A stretch of 64,000 nucleotides of DNA from Nocardioides sp. Soil805. GTDB lineage: Bacteria; Actinomycetota; Actinomycetes; Propionibacteriales; Nocardioidaceae. Made by a program: the position numbers and the translations under genes. The stretch is taken from the NCBI RefSeq assembly GCF_001429625.1, contig NZ_LMSU01000003.1, forward strand, positions 357,148-421,147. The letters run 5' to 3'. Below are positions 50,738-59,953 of the stretch, piece by piece. Position 1 is the stretch's first letter, and every line of letters begins with the position of its first letter. Below the pieces are notes generated by a model. It saw only the letters and a program-made list of their open reading frames with translations. It was not told the DNA's origin and did not search any database.

Positions 50738-52105
50738 ATGACTTCTCGACTGCGCCGGCCTGCCGGCGCGCTGATCGCCACTGCCCTGGTCGGCGGCATC
50801 CTCGCCATTGCACCGCTGGCCCAGGCCGCCGTGGGCTCCGGCACCATCGCCGGCACCGTGACCGCGCCGGGCGGACCGGACCTCTCCGACGTCATCGACG
50901 TGGCCGCCCTGCAGGAGGTCCCCAACGGAGACGACGACTCGTACTGGGAGACCGTCGCCTTCGGCGAGATGGACGGCGCCGGCCACTACTCGATCACCGG
51001 GCTGCCCGCCGGCACCTACCGGGTCGAGTTCGGCGACCGGCTGAACCCGAACCCGTGGGCCGCGGAGTTCTACGACGACCAGCCCACGGCCTACACGGCC
51101 GACGACATCGTCGTGCCGGACGGTGGGACCGTCTCGGGCATCGACGCCGTGCTGGCGCCCGAGTCGACGATCAGCGGGAAGGTCACGGGAGCCGAGGGCC
51201 AGGCCCTGTCGGGTGCCGGCGTGTACGTCTACGAGTACGCGGGCGGGCGGTGGGGCTACGTCGACGAGACCACCACCGCCGCCGACGGCACCTATCTCCT
51301 GCGTGCCCTGCCCCGGGGCACCTACCGGGTGTCCTTCGGCTACGAGACGCCCGAGGGCGGCTACCTCGGCGAGGCGTTCAACAACGTCCACTTCCTCGAC
51401 CAGGGCGACGACATCGTCATCTCCGAGGACGGCTCGGACACGACGCACGTCGACGCCCAGCTCGTCCCGGGCGAGTTCGACCCGGTCCCGTTCACGCTCG
51501 ACGGCGCCCCCTTCATCAGCGGGACCCAGCAGGTCGGCAACACGCTGACGGTCACGACCGGCTCCTGGACGCCCGCGCCGCAGCGCACCGAGGTCTACTG
51601 GTTCCGCGGTGACACCTACACCGAGGTCAGCGGGACGTCCTACCAGCTGACCGCGGCCGACGCCGGTCAGGTCATGACCGTCCTCGTCCAGGTCTACGGC
51701 TCGGAGGACGAGTACGACTACGCCAACGCGACCACGGGCGCGATCGCGCCGGCGGGTGCTCCCGCCCCGGCCCCGGCTCCCGCTCCCGCCCCCGCGCCCG
51801 CTCCGGCACCGGTGCCTGCGCCGGCTCCCGCGCCGTCCATCTCGTTCCCGTCGTCGATCGACGTCAAGGGCGCCCTCACGGTCGGCTCGACCCTGAAGCT
51901 GAAGAACTACAAGGCCCTCGTCGCGCGCTCGACGGTGTCCTACAAGATCCAGTGGTTCGCAGGCAGCAAGAAGATCAAGAAGGCGACCAGGCCCCAGCTC
52001 AAGGTCACCCGCGCCCTCAAGGGCACGAAGATCTCGGTGAAGATCACGGCCACGGCGGGCTCCACCACCAAGACCGTCAAGGTCAAGGTCGGCAGGATCC
52101 GCTGA
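50738..52105 (+). CDS. Secreted modular surface protein
   Basis: The product is 455 residues. A signal peptide (about 1-30, LVGGILAIAPLAQAA) precedes two carboxypeptidase-regulatory-like/CnaB beta domains (IAGTVTAPGGPDLSDVID; ISGKVTGAEGQALSGAGVYV), then an Ig-like domain, an Ala-Pro repeat linker (APAPAPAPAPAPAPAP, about 345-370) that could span the cell wall, and a basic C-terminal Ig-like domain. No sortase motif or membrane anchor is seen. It is likely secreted or wall-associated, with a possible adhesin role. A -10-like TAGGTT (50680-50685) gives a leader of about 45 nt. Confidence 0.8.
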   Translation: MTSRLRRPAGALIATALVGGILAIAPLAQAAVGSGTIAGTVTAPGGPDLSDVIDVAALQEVPNGDDDSYWETVAFGEMDGAGHYSITGLPAGTYRVEFGDRLNPNPWAAEFYDDQPTAYTADDIVVPDGGTVSGIDAVLAPESTISGKVTGAEGQALSGAGVYVYEYAGGRWGYVDETTTAADGTYLLRALPRGTYRVSFGYETPEGGYLGEAFNNVHFLDQGDDIVISEDGSDTTHVDAQLVPGEFDPVPFTLDGAPFISGTQQVGNTLTVTTGSWTPAPQRTEVYWFRGDTYTEVSGTSYQLTAADAGQVMTVLVQVYGSEDEYDYANATTGAIAPAGAPAPAPAPAPAPAPAPAPVPAPAPAPSISFPSSIDVKGALTVGSTLKLKNYKALVARSTVSYKIQWFAGSKKIKKATRPQLKVTRALKGTKISVKITATAGSTTKTVKVKVGRIR

Positions 52106-52126
52106 CCGCGGCCCAGCAGTGACCCG

Positions 52127-52157
52127 GGACGGGGGTGGCCGGTGGCCACCCCCGTCC
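52127..52157. terminator. Bidirectional hairpin terminator
   Basis: A perfect 14-bp stem (GGACGGGGGTGGCC at 52127-52140 with 52144-52157) closes a 3-nt loop between convergent genes. Confidence 0.85.
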
Positions 52158-52158
52158 G

Positions 52159-53001
52159 TCACGTCCGGACGGTGACCGGGTCGCCCACGGCGATGGTCCC
52201 GGTCGTCTCCGGGATCAGGCTGATGGCGAAGAGCGTCTTGTGGTCGACGAGCCGGTGCCGCGCGAGGGTGCGGATCGGCTCCTTGCCGGTGGCCAGCGAG
52301 TCGAGGTCGAGGGTCGTCATCACGCACCGGTCGGTCGGCTTGGCCACGCGGAAGCGCACGTCCCCCACGCTGACGCCCGTCCAGCGGTCCTCGGCGAACG
52401 CCTCGTCCCCGTCGATGACGAGGTTGGGCCGGAAGCGCTCCATCGGCAGCGGGTCGGCCGGTTCCTCGCCCCGCGCGAGTGCCTCCTCGGTGATCCAGTC
52501 GTTCAACCGCCGCAGCGACGCCTCGCTGGCCAGCGTGACCGGATAGCCGTCGGCGTACGCCGTGTGGTCACCGGGGCGGGAGAACGCCGGGTTGAGTCGG
52601 CGGCGGGCCGGCTCGTCGCACCAGACCAGCCGCACGTCGTCGCGGCCCAGCGCCTCGCGGACCCACGCGTCGGCCACGTCCCCGGCCGGGACGCCCTGCA
52701 GCTCCTGGGAGAACAGCCTCACCCTGACGAGGTCGCCCTCGGGCAGGTCCAGCGCCAGGTCGGGCAGCAGCCCCGGTGCCCTGAGTCGCAGTGCCCGGTC
52801 GAGCCGGGGATCGGTGCGCGGGGTGTCCGCGGTGAGGGAGAACAGCCCGTGCTGCTCGCGCGCCGTGACGATCACCCCGCCGTCGTCCACCACGACCCAG
52901 GAGCGGTCGTCGACGAGCCCGCGCGGCAGCACCTCTGCGTGGGGCACCGGACGGATCGCGGTGCTCTTGACGGGATGGACGGCCAGGCGGGTGATCTGCA
53001 C
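52159..53001 (-). CDS. MOSC-domain protein
   Basis: The product is 280 residues: an N-terminal MOSC beta-barrel (ITRLAVHPVKSTAIRPVPHA) and a C-terminal MOSC domain (FRPNLVIDGDEAF, then KPTDRCVMTTLD with the conserved Cys, about residue 233). These enzymes handle molybdenum-cofactor-bound sulfur or reduce N-hydroxylated compounds (mARC-like). The GTG start is 6 nt after a TAGACA hexamer. It ends at a shared terminator. Confidence 0.9.
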   Translation of the reverse strand: MQITRLAVHPVKSTAIRPVPHAEVLPRGLVDDRSWVVVDDGGVIVTAREQHGLFSLTADTPRTDPRLDRALRLRAPGLLPDLALDLPEGDLVRVRLFSQELQGVPAGDVADAWVREALGRDDVRLVWCDEPARRRLNPAFSRPGDHTAYADGYPVTLASEASLRRLNDWITEEALARGEEPADPLPMERFRPNLVIDGDEAFAEDRWTGVSVGDVRFRVAKPTDRCVMTTLDLDSLATGKEPIRTLARHRLVDHKTLFAISLIPETTGTIAVGDPVTVRT

Positions 53002-53010
53002 AGCGGATGT

Positions 53011-55020
53011 CTACCAGTGGACGCCCTTGAACACCTTCGCCAGCATGATCTGCTCGGACTCCCGGCTGCCGGCTTCGGGGACCTCGCCCTTCGCCGCCGC
53101 AGAGTCCGGGAACACGTGGTAGGCCATGTTGAGCAGCCGGAAGGTCGCCTTCGGCGCCACCGTGTGCGCGACGGCCCCGACGTTGCCGAGCGCCGTGTTG
53201 ATCTCGTGTGGTCGCTCCACCATCGCCCGGACGAGGACGTCGGCGGCCTGGGCGGGGCTGATGGTGGGGAACTTGTCGTAGAGCTTGGTGGGGGCGATCA
53301 TCGGCGTCCGCACCAGCGGCATGTGGATGTTGGTGAAGGTGATCCCGTTGCCCACGACCTCGCTGGCCACCACGTTGGACCACGAGTCGAGCGCGGCCTT
53401 GGACGCGACGTACGCCGAGAACCGTGGCGGGTTGGTCTGCACGCCGATCGAGCTGACGTTGACGACGTGACCGGACTTCTGCCGCTGCATCACCGGCATC
53501 AGCCCCATCACGAGCCGCACGGCGCCGAAGTAGTTGAGCTGCATGGTGCGCTCGAAGTCGTGGAAGCGGTCGTGCGAGAGCCGCACCGACCGGCGGATCG
53601 ACCGGCCGGCGTTGTTGACGACGAAGTCGATCGAGGGCAGGTCGGCGCCCAGCTGCTCGCAGAGCCGGTCGATGGCCTCGAGGTCGGAGAGGTCGCAGGT
53701 GTAGACGTGGGCCCGGCCGCCGCGCATCTCGATCATCGCCCGGGTCTCCTCGAGCTTGTCCTTGCCGCGGGCGACGAGCACGGGGATGCCGCCGGCCTGC
53801 GCGACCTTGAGGGCGGTGACCTGGCCGATGCCGGACGAGGCGCCCGTGATGACGACGTGCTTGTCCTGCAGCGCGGCCCGGGTCGCACGGTCGCGTCCCG
53901 TGGTCTGGTCGAGGTGGTCCTCCCAGTAGGTCCACAAGGTGCGGGCGTAGGACTCCAGGTCCGGCACCGCGATGCCGGAGCCTGCCAGCGCCTTCTCGGT
54001 ACGCCGGGAGTCGAAGACCGCGGTGAAGCTGGTGTGGCCGAGCACCTCCGCCGGGATGCCCGCGCGCCCCAGCGTCTGGTCGAGCAGCAACCGTCCCGGG
54101 GCCGAGCGGACGGCGGCCCCGACCAGGGTCGAGGGGCGCAGGGCACGGGGGACCAGGCCGAGCAGCCCCGCCGAGGTGACGCGGCGGTCGATCGGGGTCG
54201 CGAACCGCGGAGCACCGGCGGCCGCACAGATGAGGTTGATGACGTCCACGACCGGCTGGGGCTCGGGGTTGACGAGGTGGAACGCCTCGCCGTCGCGGCC
54301 GGGGAGGTGCGCGAGGTGGTCCATCGCCGACGCGACGTAGTCGACGGGGACGACGTTGGTGTCGCCGAGGTCGACGCCCACCAGGGGCAGCCAGGCAGGC
54401 AGGGCGTCGCGCAGCAGCTTGAGCAGGGGGAAGAAGTAGTAGGGGCCGTCGATCTTGTCCATCGCCCCCGTCTGGGAGTGCCCGACCACGATGGCTGGCC
54501 GGTAGACCCGCCAGGGGACCGTGGCCTCCTCGCGCACGATCCGCTCGGACTCGTGCTTGGTGCGGTGGTACGGCGAGGGCAGGTGCTGGCCCTCGGCGAA
54601 CATCGTCTCGTCGAAGACCCCGCGGAAGTCGCCGGCGGCCGCGACGCTGGAGACCTGGTGGAAGCAGCCCGCGTCGAGCGCCTCGGCCAGGGCGAGCGCG
54701 TGCCGGGTGCCGTCGACGTTCATCGCGTCGTTGGTCGCGTCGTCCGCGGTCATGTCGTAGATCGCGGCGAGGTGGAAGACGTGGTCGACCTGGCCGGCGT
54801 GCTCGCGCACCCACCCGGGGTCGACGCCCAGGTCCGGCTGGGAGAGGTCCCCGGTGACGGGCACCACGCGAGGACTGTCCCAGTGCCGCATGAGGGCTTC
54901 GATCCGCGCACGTGACCCCTCGCGGACCAGGACGAAGACATCGCCCTCGCGATGCTCGAGGAGCTCCTCGACGAGGTGGCGTCCGATGAACCCTGTGGCG
55001 CCGGTCACGAAGTACGACAT
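53011..55020 (-). CDS. Two-domain fatty acyl-CoA reductase-like oxidoreductase
   Basis: The product is 669 residues made of two Rossmann units. The first (about 1-370) has VTGATGFIGRHLVEELLE and the reductase signature YHRTKHESE (Tyr and Lys), a Thioester-reductase/NAD_binding_4 domain. The second (about 385-650) is an SDR with VVITGASSGIGQVTALKVAQ and SAYVASKAALDSW. The arrangement matches mycobacterial AcrA1 (Rv3391) and Acinetobacter Acr1, which reduce fatty acyl-CoA to aldehydes for wax or other lipid products. A -10-like TAGTCT lies 8 nt before the ATG. Confidence 0.88.
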   Translation of the reverse strand: MSYFVTGATGFIGRHLVEELLEHREGDVFVLVREGSRARIEALMRHWDSPRVVPVTGDLSQPDLGVDPGWVREHAGQVDHVFHLAAIYDMTADDATNDAMNVDGTRHALALAEALDAGCFHQVSSVAAAGDFRGVFDETMFAEGQHLPSPYHRTKHESERIVREEATVPWRVYRPAIVVGHSQTGAMDKIDGPYYFFPLLKLLRDALPAWLPLVGVDLGDTNVVPVDYVASAMDHLAHLPGRDGEAFHLVNPEPQPVVDVINLICAAAGAPRFATPIDRRVTSAGLLGLVPRALRPSTLVGAAVRSAPGRLLLDQTLGRAGIPAEVLGHTSFTAVFDSRRTEKALAGSGIAVPDLESYARTLWTYWEDHLDQTTGRDRATRAALQDKHVVITGASSGIGQVTALKVAQAGGIPVLVARGKDKLEETRAMIEMRGGRAHVYTCDLSDLEAIDRLCEQLGADLPSIDFVVNNAGRSIRRSVRLSHDRFHDFERTMQLNYFGAVRLVMGLMPVMQRQKSGHVVNVSSIGVQTNPPRFSAYVASKAALDSWSNVVASEVVGNGITFTNIHMPLVRTPMIAPTKLYDKFPTISPAQAADVLVRAMVERPHEINTALGNVGAVAHTVAPKATFRLLNMAYHVFPDSAAAKGEVPEAGSRESEQIMLAKVFKGVHW

Positions 55021-55028
55021 GCCAGCGG

Positions 55029-55034
55029 AGACTA
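55029..55034 (-). promoter_or_regulatory. -10-like TAGTCT, near-leaderless start of the reductase gene
   Basis: TAGTCT on the minus strand ends 8 nt before the ATG at 55020. sepH ends 5 nt upstream on the same strand, so the gene could also be read from the sepH promoter. Confidence 0.4.
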
Positions 55035-55039
55035 CTCGG

Positions 55040-56086
55040 TCAGTCGGACTTGCCCCCGCCGAACATGATCTCGTCCCAGCTCGGCACCGAGGCGCGGCCG
55101 CGGCCCTTGCGGGCGGGGCGCCGGGCGGGGCGCTCCTCCTCGGCGGCGGGCTGCTCGGGCTGCTCGGGCTGCTCGGCGCTGCCGGCCGTGTCGACGTCCC
55201 CGGACGTGTCGGACCCCGCGGTGTCCGTCCCCTCCGCCGGGGCGGCGGGCGCGGCCGGGTCGAGGACGGGCTCGTCGAGGAACGCCTCCAGCGGCTGCTC
55301 GGCGCCGAGACCCGCGTCGGAGAGGTCCATCGTGGTCTCCGCGGCGGACGGGGCGTCGTCGTCGGCGACGAGCTCCATCGCGTCCTCGCCGAGGGGGAGC
55401 TCGTCGGCGGGCACCGAGGAGAGCCGGCGCTGGCGCGCCTGGCGCAGGTCGTCGCGGCTCGGCCCGGTGGTGGGGTCGGCCGTGGGTTCGGACGCGGCCG
55501 GGGCAGGCGTGGTGGGCTGCTCGCCGACCAGCCAGCGCGCGTGGTCGTCCTCGAGGGTCACGAAGTTGCCGCGGACGTCGAAGGCGAAGGTGGCCGTGCC
55601 GGTGCGCTTGGGGGCGGTGAACTCACCGATCAGGGTCCAGCGGCCGTCCTCGCGGCGCCAGGCGTCCCACTCCACCGCGGAGGGGTCGACGTTGACCGCG
55701 CGCAGCTGGGCGGCCACCGCCTCGCCGAGGGTGCGCGCCCCGGTCTCGCCGGAGCGGCGTCGTACGGACGAGAGCTGGGCGCGCTGCGCCACGTGCGCCC
55801 GCTCGGCCAGCACCGGCGCGGCGAACGGCATGATCTTCTCGAGCGTGGTCTGGGCAGCCTCGGCCACGGCCTCGGCGGACTCGCCGGCCCGGATGCGGGC
55901 CTGGATGTCGCGGGGGCGAAGGGCTGAGTCCATGGTGATCTCCAACTGGCCGAGGCGGGCGTGCTCGCCGCGGAGCGCGGCGCGAAGAGCGGTGTCGACG
56001 TCGAGGGTGTGCTCGTCGCCGTTGTCGCCCACCAGGAGCAGCCGCTTGCCGTCCTCGCTCAGTCCCGCGAGCGTGAGGTGGGCCAT
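55040..56086 (-). CDS. sepH: Septation protein SepH
   Basis: The product is 348 residues. The N-terminal DUF3071 domain (about 1-170) has HLTLAGLSEDGKRLLLVGDN and LRPRDIQARIRAGESAEAVA, the helix-turn-helix motif of SepH, then a long acidic Ala/Pro/Glu-rich linker and a basic C-terminal motif (ASVPSWDEIMFGGGKSD). Streptomyces SepH promotes FtsZ assembly at septa. The ATG at 56086 is used. It lies upstream of the reductase gene on the same strand. Confidence 0.92.
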   Translation of the reverse strand: MAHLTLAGLSEDGKRLLLVGDNGDEHTLDVDTALRAALRGEHARLGQLEITMDSALRPRDIQARIRAGESAEAVAEAAQTTLEKIMPFAAPVLAERAHVAQRAQLSSVRRRSGETGARTLGEAVAAQLRAVNVDPSAVEWDAWRREDGRWTLIGEFTAPKRTGTATFAFDVRGNFVTLEDDHARWLVGEQPTTPAPAASEPTADPTTGPSRDDLRQARQRRLSSVPADELPLGEDAMELVADDDAPSAAETTMDLSDAGLGAEQPLEAFLDEPVLDPAAPAAPAEGTDTAGSDTSGDVDTAGSAEQPEQPEQPAAEEERPARRPARKGRGRASVPSWDEIMFGGGKSD

Positions 56087-56205
56087 CGGTGCTGGACTCC
56101 TTGAAGCGGTGGGTTTGTCCGGTCCGCCCGAGCCTACGCCAGCAGGGCGCGCCGTACGGCCAGCCGGGCGGCGCGCCCACCGGATACCTCCCGTCGCGCT
56201 GTCGA

Positions 56206-56211
56206 TAGCCT
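56206..56211 (+). promoter_or_regulatory. -10-like TAGCCT, leaderless start of the TRIC gene
   Basis: TAGCCT is followed by 6 nt and the GTG at 56218. Confidence 0.5.
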
Positions 56212-56217
56212 GCAGCC

Positions 56218-56853
56218 GTGCCCGTCAGCGACCCGCCCGACATCCTCGTGGCCGTCGACCTGGTGGGCATCTTCGTCTTCGCGATCTCCGGCGCCCTGGT
56301 GGCGGTGCGACGGGGCTTCGACCTCTTCGGCGCCCTCGTGATGGCCGGTACGACGGGGCTGGGCGGCGGGTTCCTGCGCGACGTCCTCATCGACGCGACG
56401 CCGCCCGCGGCGCTGGCGGACTGGCGCTACCTGGTTGTGCCGCTGCTGGCCGGCCTGCTCACCTTCGCCTTCCACCCCGCCGTGGGACGGCTCGAGCGGG
56501 TCGTCGACGTCTTCGACGCGTTCGGCCTGTCGCTGTTCTGCGTCACCGGGGCGCTCAAGGCCGTCGAGTTCGGCCTCGGCCCGGTCCCGGCGGCCCTGAT
56601 GGGGATGGTCACCGGCATCGGCGGCGGGATGGTGCGGGACCTGCTCGCGAACCGGCCCCCGGTCGTCTTCAACGGCACCCTGTACGCCACGCCGGCCCTC
56701 GTCGGGGCGACCGTGGCCGTGCTCCTGGACCGGGTGTCGCTCTCGCTGGGCCTGGTCGTGCTCGCCGCGTCGGGCGTCTGCCTGGTGCTGCGGTTGCTGG
56801 CCATGGTCCTCGACTGGCGGGCCCCGCTGCCGCACGGGCCGGCCAACGTGTGA
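56218..56853 (+). CDS. Trimeric intracellular cation channel family (TRIC/UPF0126) protein
   Basis: The product is 211 residues with seven helices in two homologous repeats. The glycine-rich turns GTTGLGGGFLRDVLID and GIGGGMVRDLLANRPP are the family marks. Prokaryotic TRIC channels are trimeric potassium-permeable channels. Only one base separates its stop from the convergent lactone oxidase stop. Confidence 0.92.
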   Translation: MPVSDPPDILVAVDLVGIFVFAISGALVAVRRGFDLFGALVMAGTTGLGGGFLRDVLIDATPPAALADWRYLVVPLLAGLLTFAFHPAVGRLERVVDVFDAFGLSLFCVTGALKAVEFGLGPVPAALMGMVTGIGGGMVRDLLANRPPVVFNGTLYATPALVGATVAVLLDRVSLSLGLVVLAASGVCLVLRLLAMVLDWRAPLPHGPANV

Positions 56854-56854
56854 G

Positions 56855-58168
56855 TCAGCGGAGGACTCGCTCGAGGTGGTCGTTGGTGAGGACGCGGTCC
56901 GGGTCGAGCCGGTCCCGCAGCGCGGCGAACTCGTCCCACCGCGGGTAGACGGACGCCAGGTCGGAGGCGGCGAGCGTGTGCATCTTGCCCCAGTGGGGTC
57001 GCCCGCCGGCCGCGCGCAGCACCTGCTCGACGCCGGAGAAGTAGGCGCGGTGGTCGGCGCCGGCGTGCACGTGGAAGGCCAGGTAGAGCGAGTCGCGGGC
57101 CGAGGCCGTGGAGAGCGTGATGTCGTCGGCGGGCGCGGTCCTGATCTCCACCGGGAAGCTCACCCGCCACTCCGAGGCGTCGACCTCGCGGCGTACCTCC
57201 CGCAGGACGTCGAGGCCCACCTCGCGGGGGACGGCGTACTCCATCTCCTTGAAGCGGACCGTGCGCGGGGTCGTGAAGACGCGGTGGGCGACGTCGGAGT
57301 AGCGGCGTTCGGACAGGGCCACGGCGCTGAAGCGGTTGAGGCGCGGGATCACCCGCGGCGCCTGGTTCGCGGCGGCGGTGAGGGCTCCGAAGACGGTGTT
57401 GGAGAGCAGCTCGTCGTCCAGCCAGCCCCGCCAGCGAGGGAGCGGCTCGGCGTCTCCGAGGTCGGCGAGGCGGTCGTTGGTCTTGGTCATCATCCGGTCG
57501 GTGTGGGGGAACCAGTACATGTCCACGTGGTGGTGCGTCGCGACCATCTCGTCGTACGACGACAGCGCCTCGTCCCACGACATCGGCCGCTCGTGGGCCT
57601 CGAGGGCGAACAGGGGCTCGACCCGGAAGGTGATGGAGGTGAGCACGCCGAGGGCGCCGAGCCCCACCCTGCCGGCGGCGAACACGTCGGGGTTCTCCGT
57701 GCTGCTGGCCCGCAGCACCTCGCCGGTGCCCGTCACCATCTCGAAGCCCTCGATCTGGGCGGCCAGCGAGGCCACCACGCCGCCGGTCCCGTGCGTGCCG
57801 GTGGACGTCGCGCCCGCGACGGTCTGGGCGTCGATGTCGCCCATGTTGTGCAGCGACAGGCCCAGGCCGGCGAGACGGGCGTTGAGCTCGTGGAGGGGCG
57901 TGCCGGCGGCGACGGTCACGGTCATCGCCTCGCGGTCGACCGAGAAGACGCCGGTGAGCCCGTCGGGGCGCAGGTGGGTGTCCTCGGCCACGGCGATGCC
58001 GGTGAAGCTGTGGCCGCTGCCGACCATCTTGACCCGGCCACGACGCTCGCGGGCGGCGAGCACCTCGCGGACCACGGCGGCGCTGTCGGCGGGCGAGGTC
58101 ACCCGGGTGGGGGCGGCCGACTCGGTGCGTGCCCAGTTGCGCCAGGTGGGCGTGGTCGCGGTGTTCAT
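56855..58168 (-). CDS. FAD-binding L-gulono/D-arabinono-1,4-lactone oxidase-like protein
   Basis: The product is 437 residues. The FAD-binding PP-loop region has VKMVGSGHSFTGIAVAEDTH (about 46-65; the His of GSGHS is the usual covalent FAD attachment site) and GATSTGTHGTGGVVASLAAQ. The C-terminal ALO domain ends GGRPHWGKMHTLAASDLASV (His/Lys catalytic motif HWGK). It oxidises sugar lactones or alditols. GGAGG precedes the ATG. Confidence 0.92.
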   Translation of the reverse strand: MNTATTPTWRNWARTESAAPTRVTSPADSAAVVREVLAARERRGRVKMVGSGHSFTGIAVAEDTHLRPDGLTGVFSVDREAMTVTVAAGTPLHELNARLAGLGLSLHNMGDIDAQTVAGATSTGTHGTGGVVASLAAQIEGFEMVTGTGEVLRASSTENPDVFAAGRVGLGALGVLTSITFRVEPLFALEAHERPMSWDEALSSYDEMVATHHHVDMYWFPHTDRMMTKTNDRLADLGDAEPLPRWRGWLDDELLSNTVFGALTAAANQAPRVIPRLNRFSAVALSERRYSDVAHRVFTTPRTVRFKEMEYAVPREVGLDVLREVRREVDASEWRVSFPVEIRTAPADDITLSTASARDSLYLAFHVHAGADHRAYFSGVEQVLRAAGGRPHWGKMHTLAASDLASVYPRWDEFAALRDRLDPDRVLTNDHLERVLR

Positions 58169-58324
58169 CGGTCCTCCAGGGGCGGGGCTGCTCGCACGCC
58201 GAACGCTAGACGGTGGTGGCCTGCGTGTCGCGTCGGCGGGCTGCGCCGATCTCCGCGGGGGTGGGCGCTGGACGCGCCGAGGCCCCCGCCGGGTGTTGCT
58301 CGGGCGGGGTGTGGGGCGTGGTGG

Positions 58325-59780
58325 TCAGGAGTCCGGCGGGTGCGAGGTCGGCTGGACGGAGCGGGCGTCGGCACCGGGGTCGGGCCGGGCGCGGCCAACC
58401 GGCCGGCTGCCGGTGTGGTCGCGCAGGTAGTTGTACCCGAGCGGGCTGGTCCAGGTGAAGACGCCGGGGTCGGTCATCTTGTAGCGCCACCGGCCGTGGG
58501 TCTTGAGCCGGTGGTGCCTACGGCACAGGGCAGCGAGGTTGTCGAGGCTGGTCGAGCCGCCGAGCTCGGGATGGTCGTGGTCGTAGGGGACGATGTGGTC
58601 GAGATCGCCGTGCCGGGCGTTGCGTCCGCACCACGGGAACACGCACGTCCCGTCGCGGACGATCACGTGCTCGCGGATCTTCTCGGTCGGCTCATATCCG
58701 CGGCACTCGAGCCGTTCACGCAGGTCGATGACCGGCTTGACGACCACGGTGACGTCGGGGCGTCCGCACCAGGCCCGGATCTGCTCCACCGACAACACCC
58801 GCTGGCCGCCCTGCTCGATCCGCCCGACCAGCTCCTGGCCGTTCGGCACGTCGTGGTGGGTGATCGCGTCGGCGGACAGGTGGGCGTGGAGCACGATCTG
58901 GGTGACGGGTGTCGAGACTCGCTGCGCTGGCGCCTCGCTCACCGGGGTGTCCTGGTCGAAGCCGATGGTGAGCTGGTGACGCGCGAGGTCACCCAGGGCG
59001 GTCGCACGGCGGCCGTCCGCAGTGTCGGTGGACCCGAGGCGGGCGAGGTGCTCGGCACCGGACTTCACTGCGGCAGCGAGGGCGAGGGCGTCGGGGATCT
59101 CCAGGCTGGCCTCGAGTCCCATGGTCCCGTCGTAGGAGGCCTGCTGGGTGTCGAAGGTGACGTGCCGCTTGTCCGCACTCTTCTCCAGGGCATCAGCCAC
59201 CTGATCGGGCATGAACCGCGGTGTCGAAGGTGACGTGCCGCTTGTCCGCACTCTTCTCCAGGGCATCAGCCACCTGATCGGGCATGAACCGCACCTTCGC
59301 CTCGTCCACCACCCGCCCCAGCTGAGCGGGCGTCAGCCGCGACGCGCACCAGAAGACCTGCCCGTCGACGTACGTCGCCGCCTCGAGAGACAGGTCGATG
59401 GTCGTGTCGGCGACCAGCCGGGCCCGCCACCCCGCGACCAGCCCGGCTTGGACGGCACCCCACAGCTTCGGGAGGCGGTAGGCGAGCTCGACGCACTGCG
59501 ACAGGAAGTGGCCGGCGGAGTCGTTGGTGCGACCCAGCATCGTCGCGAACTCCGGGACGCAGAACTCGTCGATCGCCGGCGAACCCTCACCCGCGAACGT
59601 CTTGGGCGAGGTGAAGCACGCCTCGGCGAACTCCGGGTCCGCCAGGTGCAGGTCGGCCCAGTGGACACCGAGGCGCATCATCTCCACGTCGGCCCGGTCG
59701 GCCGCCTTCTTCTGGTCACGCACCGCGCGCAGCAGCGCGGCCGGGGTCTCCGGCAGCGCGGGTGCGGCGGTCGTTGTCAT
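58325..59780 (-). pseudogene. DUF222 / HNH endonuclease (13E12 family), broken by a 73-bp tandem duplication
   Basis: The intact gene would encode 460 residues: MTTTAAPALPETPAALLRA at the N-terminus, the DUF222 helical domain (about 15-300) and a C-terminal HNH nuclease (CVFPWCGRNARHGDLDHIV plus CRRHHRLKTHGRW). The open frame stops after the first copy of a 73-bp tandem repeat at 59147-59292, since 73 is not a multiple of three; removing one copy restores a single frame of exactly 461 codons. The rest of the gene is undamaged, so the break is recent, reversible or an assembly error. No ribosome site precedes the ATG at 59780. DUF222-HNH genes are often multi-copy and linked to repeats (REP13E12 in M. 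tuberculosis). Confidence 0.85.
59147..59292. repeat. Perfect 73-bp tandem duplication inside the HNH gene
   Basis: Positions 59147-59219 and 59220-59292 are identical over all 73 bases and directly adjacent. The unit encodes the protein segment ending FMPDQVADALEKSADKRHVT. The shift of one base per unit causes the frame break. Confidence 0.95.
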
Positions 59781-59953
59781 GGCCCAAGCCAAGCAGGGAC
59801 CACCGACAACGAACCCTCGGAAATGGCCCGATCGACCGGCATGTGGACACGACTTTCGAACAGTTCTCGTCGATCCCGAGAGCGGGGCAAGACGTGCGCC
59901 GGACGTCGTACTCACGTGCGCGGAAGGGGGAGGTCGGCGTACCGGAGTGCACG

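Noticed and set aside
50692-50740. Leaderless GTG start at 50692 for the secreted modular protein
   Set aside because: TAGGTT precedes it at the right distance, but the frame is not that of the signal-peptide ORF beginning at 50738.
59830-59870. LexA (SOS) box upstream of the HNH gene
   Set aside because: GAACAGTTC is present but the two halves are separated by one base instead of the four needed in TCGAAC-N4-GTTCGA.
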